The notes under the pieces are model-generated. The model ran no database searches. It had not been told where the DNA came from and saw only the letters and a list, made by a program, of their open reading frames with translations. From Fundidesulfovibrio agrisoli (GTDB taxonomy: Bacteria; Desulfobacterota; Desulfovibrionia; Desulfovibrionales; Desulfovibrionaceae): 55,211 bases of DNA. The stretch is taken from NCBI RefSeq assembly GCF_022808715.1, contig NZ_JAKZKX010000017.1:29494-84704 (forward strand). Reading direction: 5' to 3'. The translations under genes and the position numbers were made by a program. Numbering within the stretch: position 1 is the first letter of the stretch; every line of letters starts with the position of its first letter. Of the stretch, positions 24,145 to 32,412 are shown piece by piece.

Positions 24145-24697
24145 CTTCGATTCGTTCACCTTCAATCTGGTGCAGTACTTCCAGCAGCTCGGCCTGGACC
24201 CCGTGGTCAAGACCAACGACGACCCGGAGATCATCGAGCTGGCCAAGTCCGGCAAGGTGGAGCGCTGCTGCATCTCCCCCGGCCCCAGCAGGCCGGAGAA
24301 CGCCGGGCTCTGCCTGGAGTTCCTGAACCACCTGCCCAAGAAGACGCCGCTTCTGGGCGTGTGCCTGGGGCACCAGATCCTGGGGCATTACGCGGGCGCG
24401 CCCGTGGTGGTGGCGGACAGGATCATGCACGGCAAGACCAGCCAGGTGACCCACCGGGAAACGGGGCTCTTCGAGGGCGTGCCCAACCCCATGGAGGTCT
24501 GTAGGTACCACTCGCTGCTGGTTCTGGCGCACAAGGCCCCGGAGAAGTTGGAGATCACCGCCTGGACCGACGAGAACGAGGTCATGGGGCTCAGGTGGAA
24601 GGACCGCCCCTGGGTGGGTGTGCAGTTCCACCCGGAGAGCGTGCTCACGCCCGACGGCATGAAGCTGCTCAAGAATTTCCCGGAGAAGATTAGTTAA
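24125..24697 (+). CDS. trpG: Anthranilate synthase component II (glutamine amidotransferase)
   Basis: The 190-aa class I glutamine amidotransferase feeds ammonia to TrpE. It has LLVDNFDSFTFNLVQYF at the N-terminus, oxyanion loop SPGPSRP, nucleophile Cys in LLGVCLGHQ, and the His/Glu pair in GVQFHPESVLTPDG. ATG 24125 has AGGAGGAAGG upstream and lies inside the last 20 bases of trpE, so the two subunits are translationally coupled. It is not fused to trpD, and in this window two unrelated genes separate it from trpD. Confidence 0.95.
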   Translation: MFLLVDNFDSFTFNLVQYFQQLGLDPVVKTNDDPEIIELAKSGKVERCCISPGPSRPENAGLCLEFLNHLPKKTPLLGVCLGHQILGHYAGAPVVVADRIMHGKTSQVTHRETGLFEGVPNPMEVCRYHSLLVLAHKAPEKLEITAWTDENEVMGLRWKDRPWVGVQFHPESVLTPDGMKLLKNFPEKIS

Positions 24698-24718
24698 TCC
24701 TGAACAGCTTGAACGATC

Positions 24719-25930
24719 ATGAAAAAGAGTATCAAACACCAATCAGCAAAAGGGATACGTGCGCAGGAGTGGTGCAGTTTCCCACGAAAAATGATTGGTT
24801 TTCTTTTTAATTACTCAGGAATTAAAGCAATTTGGTGGATGGTTTCTCCTCCAAAATCTGATCAGTCCAATGAAAAACCATCCACCTTTGCACTGTGGGC
24901 AGTTGGCGTTTATACAGCAGTATTCACACTCGCCATGACAAGGCATGACAGTGCAGCAAAAATCCTGGAGACGCGACTATCAACGGTTTCATCGCAAATA
25001 TCGAACAAAGAAACAAGACAAGTTGCCCTTCAAAGATTGATAGAGATACAGAAAAGCACATGCCCAATAAAGCCTGACTACTTCAACCCGCTCACAATAC
25101 TGCTATCATTAGCTGGAGACGAAGCGAAAAATAAAAGCATAATTCAGTCAACAAAAGAGTTAATCACAATTTATAAGCTTGATCTGCACGACATCGACTT
25201 GTCTGGCCTTGATGTCGATGGGGTAAAGGGGCTCGATCATGCTAACTTTACTGGAAGCGATCTCTCATTTTCAAACTTTTCTAACACGATTGTTAACAAC
25301 TCTAACTTTTCTGGTGCCGACCTCAGAGGAGCAAATTTCTATAATTCAACATGTCGAGACAGTAATTTTATAAATGCATGCATGATTGGAACGAGCTTTA
25401 CTCACTCAAATCTAGAAAGATGTACATTTAACAACATCTCGAAACAATCCTGCCCAAAAAATAATATTTTTGTTAAGGGATACGCCATTGACAACTCAAT
25501 CCCAGGGAATGATGAAACAAAAATAAAACACTCCGGAAGCCTAGGTGAAATAACATACCCATCAATTGTTGATAAAATCAAAAATACGCTTGGGATGGAA
25601 ACCACAAGAATATTCCGCATGAAAGACAAATTCGCATCAAAATTATACTACACTCAACACGAAAATGTGGAGTTATACTTTGACCACTGCGAACTTGACG
25701 GAACGTCGTTCACAAATTCGGACTTAGCTGGATCGTTCTTTATATATTGCAATTTAATAAATACATTAATACAGCCAAACCAACTATTATCTGTGAACTC
25801 TTTATACGGATCAAAGCTTAACGACGCTCAATTAAGGATTCTCAGTGCCAGAAACGAGCTAATTAACGACACACCAAAACCGCGGAGAAAGATACGTATG
25901 ATTATCTCCGATGGTAACTACAGCAAATAA
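24719..25930 (+). CDS. AT-rich pentapeptide-repeat membrane protein inserted in the trp operon
   Basis: The 403-aa protein is encoded by strikingly AT-rich DNA with codons such as AAA, ATA and AAT that neighbours avoid, a strong sign of horizontal transfer. Residues about 59-75 (FALWAVGVYTAVFTLAM) look like a membrane helix. Pentapeptide repeats follow at about 150-240 (LDLSGLD, ANFTGSDLSFSNF, NNSNFSGADLRGANF, SNFINACMIGTSF) and again at about 315-350 (CELDGTSFTNSDLAGSFF). These fold as a right-handed beta-helix. Function is unknown. ATG 24719 has no good ribosome site. It begins 21 bases after trpG and is followed by a DUF2971 gene. Confidence 0.85.
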   Translation: MKKSIKHQSAKGIRAQEWCSFPRKMIGFLFNYSGIKAIWWMVSPPKSDQSNEKPSTFALWAVGVYTAVFTLAMTRHDSAAKILETRLSTVSSQISNKETRQVALQRLIEIQKSTCPIKPDYFNPLTILLSLAGDEAKNKSIIQSTKELITIYKLDLHDIDLSGLDVDGVKGLDHANFTGSDLSFSNFSNTIVNNSNFSGADLRGANFYNSTCRDSNFINACMIGTSFTHSNLERCTFNNISKQSCPKNNIFVKGYAIDNSIPGNDETKIKHSGSLGEITYPSIVDKIKNTLGMETTRIFRMKDKFASKLYYTQHENVELYFDHCELDGTSFTNSDLAGSFFIYCNLINTLIQPNQLLSVNSLYGSKLNDAQLRILSARNELINDTPKPRRKIRMIISDGNYSK

Positions 25931-25964
25931 TTATAACGCAAAATTAAAGCTAGGCGAGTGATCC

Positions 25965-26699
25965 ATGCCCCTCTCCATCCGCAACCTCTCCAACGGCGAC
26001 GAGGCCGGGAGCGAAACCACCCTGTGGAAGTACCTGACGTTCGAGAAGTTTCTCGACTTCCTGCTCATGAAGCGTCTGTACTTCCGCCGCGTGGACCGTC
26101 TCCACGACCCTTACGAGTGCCTGATGCCGCCGGGCATGTACGCCACCGCCAGGGACGAGGAAAGCCCGGAGAGCTGGAAGCGTTTCCTGAAGCGCCACGA
26201 CGACTACATCAGCAACGAGCGCTCCAAGGTGTTCGTGAACTCCTGGCACGTGAGCGAGCACGAGTCCGAGGCCATGTGGAAGCTCTTCGGGGGCAGCGGC
26301 CACTCCCTGGCGGTGCAGACCACCTTCGGCGCTCTGTCCAGCGAACTGGCCCCCCACGACCTCACCGCAGGCAAGGTGCTCTACAAGGACGTGGCCCAGG
26401 ACGACTGCCAGATCAGCGACATCTACGACTTCTCCCTGCTCAAGCGCAGGCCCTTCGAGCACGAGAAGGAGTTCCGGCTGATCTTCATCAACGACGAGGG
26501 CGACCAGAACCCCCGGCTTCTGGACCCAAACGGCCTGCACATCACCGTGGAACCGGCGCACATCATCGAGAGCATCTACGTCTCGCCCCTCTCCGAGCCG
26601 TGGCAGTACGAGCTCTCGCTGGCCATCATCAAGCGGGAGGGGCTCTCGGACAGGGTGACGCGCTCGACGCTGTTCAACTGCCCGGTGATGCGCAAATAA
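25965..26699 (+). CDS. DUF2971 domain protein inserted in the trp operon
   Basis: The 244-aa soluble protein has the DUF2971 pattern: LWKYLTFEKFLDFLLMKRLYFRRVDRLHDPYEC near the N-terminus, FVNSWHVSEHESEAMWKLFGGSGHSLAVQT in the middle, and FEHEKEFRLIFINDE near the C-terminus. Unlike the preceding pentapeptide gene it is GC-rich, so the two may not have arrived together, or this one is better ameliorated. DUF2971 proteins are often found in variable genome regions, but their activity is unknown to me. It lies 34 bases after the pentapeptide gene and 70 bases before trpD. Confidence 0.82.
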   Translation: MPLSIRNLSNGDEAGSETTLWKYLTFEKFLDFLLMKRLYFRRVDRLHDPYECLMPPGMYATARDEESPESWKRFLKRHDDYISNERSKVFVNSWHVSEHESEAMWKLFGGSGHSLAVQTTFGALSSELAPHDLTAGKVLYKDVAQDDCQISDIYDFSLLKRRPFEHEKEFRLIFINDEGDQNPRLLDPNGLHITVEPAHIIESIYVSPLSEPWQYELSLAIIKREGLSDRVTRSTLFNCPVMRK

Positions 26700-26717
26700 A
26701 ACGCTGAACGATTTTCC

Positions 26718-26737
26718 CGCCCGGCGAGCGCCGGGCG
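26718..26737 (+). other. Short GC hairpin before trpD
   Basis: CGCCCGGC/GCCGGGCG with a GAGC tetraloop lies between the DUF2971 gene and trpD. No U-tract follows on the plus strand. It may affect transcript stability or partial readthrough at the point where trp genes resume. Confidence 0.4.
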
Positions 26738-26769
26738 ACGCCGAAACGACAGGCAAGAAGGAGCCCGCG

Positions 26770-27768
26770 ATGGAAGTCCTCGAACATCTGGCCATAGGCA
26801 AGAACCTTACCGAAGAGCAGGCGCTGGCCTCGTTCCGCGCCATGTACAAGGGCGAGATGCCCGCCTCCTGCGTGGGCGCGTTCCTCATGGGCCTCAAGAC
26901 CAAGGGCGAGACCGGGCTGGAGATCGCCTGCGGCGTCAAGGCCGCCCTGGAGGAGGCCCGCCTGGTGCCCGGCCTCGAAGGCGACCGCATCGACACCTGC
27001 GGCACCGGCGGGGACAACACCTGCTCCTTCAACTGCTCCACGGCCGTGGCCATGTACCTTGCCGCGCTCGGCCACAAGGTGGTCAAGCACGGCAACCGCT
27101 CCGTGTCCTCCACCTGCGGCTCGGCCGACGTGCTGGAGTCGCTCGGCGTTGGCCTCACCGTGGAGCCCGACGCCGTGGCCGACGCCCTGGCCCAGCGCAA
27201 CTTCGTGTTCCTGTTCGCGCCCAACTTCCACCCGGCCTTCAAGCGCATCATGCCCATCCGCAAGGAGCTCGGCGCGCGCACGCTCTTCAACCTCATGGGG
27301 CCGCTGCTCAACCCGGCCCGGCCCACGCATCAGCTTTTGGGCGTGCCCACGGCCTCCTTCGTGCCGCTCATCGCGGAGGCGCTCTCGCTCTCGGGCGTGC
27401 GCAACGCCGCCGTGGTGCACGGCGCGGGCGGCTTCGACGAGCTCTCGCCCTTCGGCCCGGCCGAGGTCTGCTGGGTGCGCGACGGCTGGATGCGCCGCGA
27501 CCGCATCGACCCCCTGGACTACGGCATCCCCCGCCACAAGCTCTCCGACGTGGCCGTGGCCAGCAAGGACGAGGCCGTGGCCGTGCTCATCGAGCTGATC
27601 CAGGGCGACGGCCCCCAGGCCATGAAGGACATGCTGGCCCTGAACCTGGGCACCGCCCTGCACCTCCTGGAGCCCGCCCTGACCCTCAAGCAAGGCATCG
27701 ACAAGGCCCGCGACGCCATCGCCTCCCGCGCGGCCGCCGGCTTCTGGAGCCAGTTGACCCATGCTTAA
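26770..27768 (+). CDS. trpD: Anthranilate phosphoribosyltransferase
   Basis: The 332-aa enzyme transfers phosphoribose from PRPP to anthranilate. The PRPP-binding DTCGTGGDNTCSFNCST, the anthranilate-site KHGNRSVSSTCGSADVLESLG, and GARTLFNLMGPLLNPA are all present, as is the N-terminal helical region (EEQALASFRAMYKGEMP). It has no fused amidotransferase. ATG follows AAGGAG. The stop overlaps trpC by 8 bases. Confidence 0.95.
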   Translation: MEVLEHLAIGKNLTEEQALASFRAMYKGEMPASCVGAFLMGLKTKGETGLEIACGVKAALEEARLVPGLEGDRIDTCGTGGDNTCSFNCSTAVAMYLAALGHKVVKHGNRSVSSTCGSADVLESLGVGLTVEPDAVADALAQRNFVFLFAPNFHPAFKRIMPIRKELGARTLFNLMGPLLNPARPTHQLLGVPTASFVPLIAEALSLSGVRNAAVVHGAGGFDELSPFGPAEVCWVRDGWMRRDRIDPLDYGIPRHKLSDVAVASKDEAVAVLIELIQGDGPQAMKDMLALNLGTALHLLEPALTLKQGIDKARDAIASRAAAGFWSQLTHA

Positions 27769-28528
27769 CCGATTCCGCGAAGCCAAGCAGGCCGAGATCG
27801 AGCGCCTCGTCAAACTGGAGGACGAGGGCCTCATGCCCCCGCCCTTCGAGGGCGAACGCCCGGACTTCATCCGCGCCCTGTGGGAGAACGGCCCCGGCGC
27901 GGTGATCGCCGAGTACAAGCGGGCCTCGCCCTCGCGCGGGGAGATCAACATGGGCCTCACCCCCGAGCAGGCGGCCGATGCCTACAGGAAGGCCGGAGCC
28001 GCGGCCATGTCCGTGCTCACGGAGGAGGTCTACTTCAAGGGCAGCCTGGAGTACCTCTCCCGCATGGCCGGCGCTGGCCTGCCCCTGCTCCGCAAGGACT
28101 TCATCCTGCACCCCGTGCAGGTGATCCACACGGCCTCCACCCCGGCCTCGGCCCTGCTGCTCATCGCGCGCATGTGCGAGGCGGAGGAGCTGCGCGCCAT
28201 GCTGGGCCTGGCCGAAGCCTTCGGACTGGCCTGCGTGGTGGAGGTGTTCGACGAGGCCGACCTTAACAAGGTGGAGCCGCTGGAGCCCGAGATCATCCAG
28301 GTGAACAACCGCGACCTGGACAAGCTGACCACGGATTTCGCCGTGTCCGAGCGGCTGGCCGCGCGCAAGCAGGAAGGCCAGATATGGATCAGCGCCAGCG
28401 GGATAAAGACTCGGCAGGACGTGGAGCGCATGGCCGCGCTGGGCTACGACGCCGTGCTGGTGGGGACCTCGCTCATGAGCGGGGAGGACCCGGGCGCGGC
28501 CCTGGCCGGGCTGACTGGACGAAGGTAG
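27761..28528 (+). CDS. trpC: Indole-3-glycerol phosphate synthase
   Basis: The 255-aa TIM-barrel enzyme closes the indole ring. Conserved active-site strands are visible: VIAEYKRASPSRGEI with the catalytic Lys, LTEEVYFKGSLEYL, LPLLRKDFIL, CVVEVFDEADL, IQVNNRDLDKL, ISASGIKT and AVLVGTSLM. It is a stand-alone enzyme, not fused to TrpF. ATG lies inside the end of trpD, and trpF follows after 7 bases. Confidence 0.95.
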   Translation: MLNRFREAKQAEIERLVKLEDEGLMPPPFEGERPDFIRALWENGPGAVIAEYKRASPSRGEINMGLTPEQAADAYRKAGAAAMSVLTEEVYFKGSLEYLSRMAGAGLPLLRKDFILHPVQVIHTASTPASALLLIARMCEAEELRAMLGLAEAFGLACVVEVFDEADLNKVEPLEPEIIQVNNRDLDKLTTDFAVSERLAARKQEGQIWISASGIKTRQDVERMAALGYDAVLVGTSLMSGEDPGAALAGLTGRR

Positions 28529-28535
28529 AGCCGAC

Positions 28536-29159
28536 GTGAAACCGCTCATAAAAGTTTGCGGCATGACCCTGCCCGAACAGGTTGCCGCCATAGACGCCCT
28601 GGGCGCGGACTTCCTGGGCTTCATCTTCGCGGCCAGGAGCCCGCGATGCGTCGCGCCCGGCCACGTGGCCTCCATCGCGCGCGGGCGGGCCAGGCGCGTG
28701 GGCGTGTTCGTGGAGCAGTCCGCCGCCGAGGTGCGCTCCATCATGGACGCGGCCGGGCTGGACTTCGCCCAGCTCCACGCCGGGCAGGACGAGGCCTTCT
28801 GCCGCGAGGTCGGGCCGGAGCGCGTCATCAGGGCCTTCTGGCCCCAGCGCCACGCCTCGCCTGCCGAGCTGGAGGCCGAGATGGCCCGCTACGCGGACTC
28901 CTGCTCCATGATGCTTTTGGACGCGGGCACCTCGGGCGGGGGCCACGGCACGAGCCTGGATTTTTCCGCCCTGGCCGGGCTCAAGGTCCCCCGGCCGTGG
29001 CTGCTGGCGGGCGGCCTTTCCCCGCTCAACGCCCAGGAGGCGCTTGAGCTGGCCCGCCCCGCCGGACTGGACATCAACTCCGGGGTCGAAACCGCGCCCG
29101 GCGTCAAGGATCTGGACAAGGTTTCGCAAACCATAGACATCGCAGCACGCAGCAAATAG
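28536..29159 (+). CDS. trpF: Phosphoribosylanthranilate isomerase
   Basis: The 207-aa TIM barrel starts with IKVCGMTLPEQV (catalytic Cys) and has LGFIFAARSPRCV, VGVFVEQSAAEV, FAQLHAGQDE, MLLDAGTSGGGHG (catalytic Asp) and LLAGGLSPLNAQEAL, then GLDINSGVETAPGVKDLDKV near the end. It catalyses the Amadori rearrangement of phosphoribosylanthranilate. The start is GTG at 28536, 7 bases after trpC. trpB follows after 12 bases. Confidence 0.95.
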   Translation: MKPLIKVCGMTLPEQVAAIDALGADFLGFIFAARSPRCVAPGHVASIARGRARRVGVFVEQSAAEVRSIMDAAGLDFAQLHAGQDEAFCREVGPERVIRAFWPQRHASPAELEAEMARYADSCSMMLLDAGTSGGGHGTSLDFSALAGLKVPRPWLLAGGLSPLNAQEALELARPAGLDINSGVETAPGVKDLDKVSQTIDIAARSK

Positions 29160-29171
29160 AGGCTACCACCC

Positions 29172-30350
29172 ATGCAGAAAGGTTATTTCGGATCGTTCGG
29201 AGGCATGTTCGTGCCGGAACTGCTCATGCCGCCGCTCCTCGAAATCGAGGAGGCCATGAACACCATCGTGCCCAGCGAGGCCTTCCAGAAAGAATTCAAC
29301 GCCATGCTGGAGGACTACGTGGGCCGCCCCTCGGCCCTGTACCGCTGCCCCAACCTCTCGAAGAAGCTGGGCTTCAACCTCTGGCTCAAGCGCGAGGACC
29401 TGAACCACACGGGCGCGCACAAGATCAACAACGCCCTGGGCCAGGGCCTGCTGTGCAGGCACATGGGCAAGAAGGTGCTCCTGGCGGAGACGGGCGCGGG
29501 CATGCACGGCGTGGCCACGGCCACGGCGGCGGCCATGCTGGGCCTGGACTGCGTGGTGTACATGGGCGCCACGGACGTGGTGCGCCAGTCGCACAACGTG
29601 CGGCGCATGGGCCTGCTGGGCGCCACGGTGGTGCCCATCGAATCCGGCACGCAGACCTTGAAGGACGCCATCAACGCCGCCCTGCGCCGCTGGATCGCGG
29701 ACCAGCGCACCACCCACTACTGCTTCGGCACGGCGGCCGGGCCGCACCCCTTCCCCACGCTGGTGCGCATGTTCCAGTCCGTCATCAGCCGGGAGGCCAG
29801 GGCCCAGATGCTTAAAAAAGCGGGCAAGCTGCCCGACTACGTGGTGGCCTGCGTGGGCGGCGGCTCCAATGCCATCGGGGCCTTCAACGAGTTCATCCCC
29901 GACGAGGGCGTTCAGCTCATCGGCGTGGAGGCCGCCGGCACCGGCGAGCCGGGCTGCCACCACTCCGCGCCCCTGAACCTGGGCACCCCCGGCGTGCTGC
30001 ACGGGGCCATGAGCATGCTCCTGCAGACCGAGGACGGCCAGATCGAGCCCTCGCACTCCATCGCCCCGGGCCTGGACTACCCCGGCGTGGGCCCCGAGCA
30101 CGCCCACCTGCAGGACTGCGGCCGCGCCCGCTACGTCACCGTCAACGACGGCCAGGCCCTGAGCGCCTTCCACACGCTCAGCCGCTCCGAGGGCATCATC
30201 CCGGCGCTGGAGAGCTCCCACGCGGTGGCCTGGGCCATCGAGAACGCGGCCGAGATCCCCAAGGGCAGCGACGTGCTGGTCTGCCTCTCCGGGCGCGGCG
30301 ACAAGGACATCGGCATCATCGAGGAGTACGAGGCCAAGAAGGGCTGCTAG
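29172..30350 (+). CDS. trpB: Tryptophan synthase beta chain
   Basis: The 392-aa PLP enzyme condenses indole with serine. It begins GYFGSFGGMFVPELLMPPLLEI, carries the PLP lysine in REDLNHTGAHKINNALGQ, AETGAGMHGVATATAAA, the cofactor phosphate loop CVGGGSNAIG and the C-terminal LSGRGDKDIG. This is the standard TrpB1 type that pairs with TrpA. A 255-base gap containing the long hairpin H3 separates it from trpA, unusual for a pair that is often tightly spaced. Confidence 0.96.
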   Translation: MQKGYFGSFGGMFVPELLMPPLLEIEEAMNTIVPSEAFQKEFNAMLEDYVGRPSALYRCPNLSKKLGFNLWLKREDLNHTGAHKINNALGQGLLCRHMGKKVLLAETGAGMHGVATATAAAMLGLDCVVYMGATDVVRQSHNVRRMGLLGATVVPIESGTQTLKDAINAALRRWIADQRTTHYCFGTAAGPHPFPTLVRMFQSVISREARAQMLKKAGKLPDYVVACVGGGSNAIGAFNEFIPDEGVQLIGVEAAGTGEPGCHHSAPLNLGTPGVLHGAMSMLLQTEDGQIEPSHSIAPGLDYPGVGPEHAHLQDCGRARYVTVNDGQALSAFHTLSRSEGIIPALESSHAVAWAIENAAEIPKGSDVLVCLSGRGDKDIGIIEEYEAKKGC

Positions 30351-30447
30351 CCCTGAAGCCGTATTCCAGGCGATCCAGGTTCGTGTTATCCCCCTGCAAT
30401 CCGAAAGGATCGCGCAGGGCCTAGAACTTCCAGAGTGAGGCCCGGAC

Positions 30448-30552
30448 GCCTTCTGCCTCCTCCCCCGGCCCCTGCTCCCCGAGGCGCGACGATTTTCTTC
30501 AAATATATCGGCGTGCCTCGGGGAGCAGGGGCCGGGGGAGGAGGCAGAAGGC
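30448..30552. repeat. Conserved-apex hairpin H3 between trpB and trpA
   Basis: Arms 30448-30485 and 30515-30552 are a perfect 38-bp inverted repeat, the longest of the family. The 29-base apex holds TTCTTCAAATATAT and pairs further through GATTT/ATATC with one T-T mismatch, leaving loop TCTTCAAAT. The arm sequence shares nothing with H1, H2 or H4. It begins 97 bases after the trpB stop, ends 53 bases before the trpA ATG, and would be transcribed with the operon. Confidence 0.95.
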
Positions 30553-30605
30553 CCGAACGACCAGAACTCTTACAGATTCAACCGCAGCCAATCGGAGGCA
30601 ACCTC

Positions 30606-31367
30606 ATGTCCATCCTCACCGAACGCATCCGCGCCGCCAACGCCTCCGGCCGCAAGGCCGTCATCCCCTACCTGCCGGGCGGTTTCCCGGACCGCGACCG
30701 CTTCTGGAAGGAGCTGGCCGCGCTGGACGCGGGCGGAGCCGACGTCATCGAGATCGGCGTGCCCTTCTCCGACCCCGTGGCCGACGGCCCCACCGTGGAG
30801 CAGGCCAGCCTGGACTGCCTGGAGCAGGGCGTGACCCTGGCCTGGATTTTGAACGAGTTGAGCTGCCGCAAGGGCACCTTCAAGGCCGGGCTGGTGCTCA
30901 TGGGCTACTACAACCCCTTCCTGCAGTACGGGCTGGAGCGCCTGGCCATGGACTGCGCGGCTGCGGGCGTCTCCGGGCTCATCATCCCGGACCTGCCCCT
31001 GGAGGAGGCCGAGCCCGTGGCCGAGATACTCTCCGGCTCCGGCGTGGACATCATCTGCCTCATCGGCCTGAACACCCCGGAAGACCGCTTGAAAGCCTAC
31101 GCCAAGGCTGCGCGCGGGTTCGTGTACTTCGTCTCGGTGCTGGGCACCACGGGCATGCGCGAGAGCCTGCCGGAAGAGGTGCTCCAGAAGCTGGACGAGG
31201 TGCGCCCCATGTTCAACATGCCCATCGCCCTGGGTTTCGGCATCTCGCGCCCGGAGCAGGTGGCCCCCTTCGGGGACCGCATCGACGCCGTGGTCATCGG
31301 CTCGGCCCTGGTCAAGCACCTGCGCGACGGCGGCACCGGCGAGAGCTTCATGCAGGGCTGGCGCTGA
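30606..31367 (+). CDS. trpA: Tryptophan synthase alpha chain
   Basis: The 253-aa TIM barrel cleaves indole-3-glycerol phosphate and channels indole to TrpB. The catalytic Glu is in DVIEIGVPFSDPVADGPTVEQAS and the catalytic Asp in GLIIPDLPLEEAE. GYYNPFLQYG, VYFVSVLGTTG and ALGFGISRPEQV also fit. An upstream in-frame extension runs through the H3 hairpin and is not a real start. ATG 30606 has GGAGG upstream. It is the last biosynthetic gene of the operon. Confidence 0.95.
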   Translation: MSILTERIRAANASGRKAVIPYLPGGFPDRDRFWKELAALDAGGADVIEIGVPFSDPVADGPTVEQASLDCLEQGVTLAWILNELSCRKGTFKAGLVLMGYYNPFLQYGLERLAMDCAAAGVSGLIIPDLPLEEAEPVAEILSGSGVDIICLIGLNTPEDRLKAYAKAARGFVYFVSVLGTTGMRESLPEEVLQKLDEVRPMFNMPIALGFGISRPEQVAPFGDRIDAVVIGSALVKHLRDGGTGESFMQGWR

Positions 31368-31488
31368 GCCGGGCCTGACGCCCTGCCGGGGGATTCCCTC
31401 CGGCGGCGAAAGTCCGCCTCACGAGGCGGGCGGATAAGAATGCGCTTCGCCGCACCCCGACTGCGGCGTGAAACACGAGACAACTCCC

Positions 31489-31522
31489 GGCGCGGCGGGC
31501 CTGCCCGCCGCGTCGCCTTTTT
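31489..31522 (+). terminator. Terminator at the end of the aro-trp operon
   Basis: A GCGGCGGGC/GCCCGCCGC stem with short loop, extended by further GC pairs, is followed by TTTTT (31518-31522). It lies 122 bases after trpA and 15 bases before the EamA start, and is the first good intrinsic terminator since the attenuator. Confidence 0.8.
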
Positions 31523-31536
31523 GGGGGCGCGAACGA

Positions 31537-32403
31537 ATGACCTGGGTCGCGTTGATGCTGATTGCGGCTTTCTGCCAGGCCGTGAAGGATCTCTGCCTCA
31601 AGCGCAGCGTGGCGGGCGTGGACGGGCTGGCCGTTGTCTGGGCCTACTGCCTGACCACCGCGCTCTTCATCGCGCCCTTCGCCCTGCGCGAGGGCATCCC
31701 CGCCATTACGCCCATGTTCTGGGTCTGCCTGGCCTGCACCGGGCCGCTGGCGGTGGTCACCTTCCACTTCTACGTCAAATCCCTTGAACTGTCCGACCTC
31801 TCGCTCTCGGCCCCCATGCTCACGGCCACCCCGCTCTTCCTGCTGCTCACCTCGCCCCTGATGCTGGGCGAGTTCCCGGACCCCATGGGCCTGGTGGGCA
31901 TCGTGACCCTGGTGGTGGGCTCCTACGTGATGAACCTGAGCCACATGAAGAACGGCGTGTTCGAGCCCTTCAAGGCGCTCGTGCGCGCGCCCGGGCCGCG
32001 CTACATGCTGCTGGTGGCCTTTTTGTGGTCCGTCTCGGCCAACATCGACAAGATCGGGCTGCGCAACTCCTCCCCGCTGTTCTGGATCACCTGCGCCTTC
32101 GGGTTCACGGCGCTCCTGCTCACGCCCCTGGTCTGGCGCAGGACGCACCGGGGCTTCGCCCAGGTGCTTCAGGCCCCCTGGTACCTGCTGGCCACGGGCC
32201 TGCTGGAGGCCGCCACCTGCATCGGCCAGATGCAGGCCCTGACCATGACCATCGTGCCCTACGTCATCGCGGTGAAGCGCATGAGCGCGGTGTTCGCGGT
32301 GCTACTCGGGTGGCTGGTGCTGCGCGAGGGCAGCGTGCGGGAGCGCCTGGCGGGCGCGGCCCTCATGGTGCTGGGGGTTTTTCTCATCGCGTTTTTGGGG
32401 TAG
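31537..32403 (+). CDS. EamA/DMT-family transporter
   Basis: The 288-aa inner-membrane protein has about ten hydrophobic helices in two repeated halves (MTWVALMLIAAFCQAVKDLCLK, FWVCLACTGPLAVVTFHFYV, VGIVTLVVGSYVMNL, YMLLVAFLWSVSANIDKIGL, FAVLLGWLVLREG, ALMVLGVFLIAFLG). These are typical of drug/metabolite transporters. Its substrate is unknown. ATG 31537 has GGGGGCG upstream. A longer frame from a GTG at 31468 would overlap the operon terminator. It lies 9 bases before a PaaK-like ligase gene. Confidence 0.85.
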   Translation: MTWVALMLIAAFCQAVKDLCLKRSVAGVDGLAVVWAYCLTTALFIAPFALREGIPAITPMFWVCLACTGPLAVVTFHFYVKSLELSDLSLSAPMLTATPLFLLLTSPLMLGEFPDPMGLVGIVTLVVGSYVMNLSHMKNGVFEPFKALVRAPGPRYMLLVAFLWSVSANIDKIGLRNSSPLFWITCAFGFTALLLTPLVWRRTHRGFAQVLQAPWYLLATGLLEAATCIGQMQALTMTIVPYVIAVKRMSAVFAVLLGWLVLREGSVRERLAGAALMVLGVFLIAFLG

Positions 32404-32412
32404 GCTGCCGCC

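Noticed and set aside
24719-26699. Prophage or transposon carrying the pentapeptide and DUF2971 genes
   Set aside because: No integrase, transposase, terminal inverted repeats or clear target duplication were found at the junctions.
30435-30605. N-terminal extension of trpA through hairpin H3
   Set aside because: The extension is a translation of the inverted repeat. The ATG at 30606 has a good ribosome site and the normal TrpA start.
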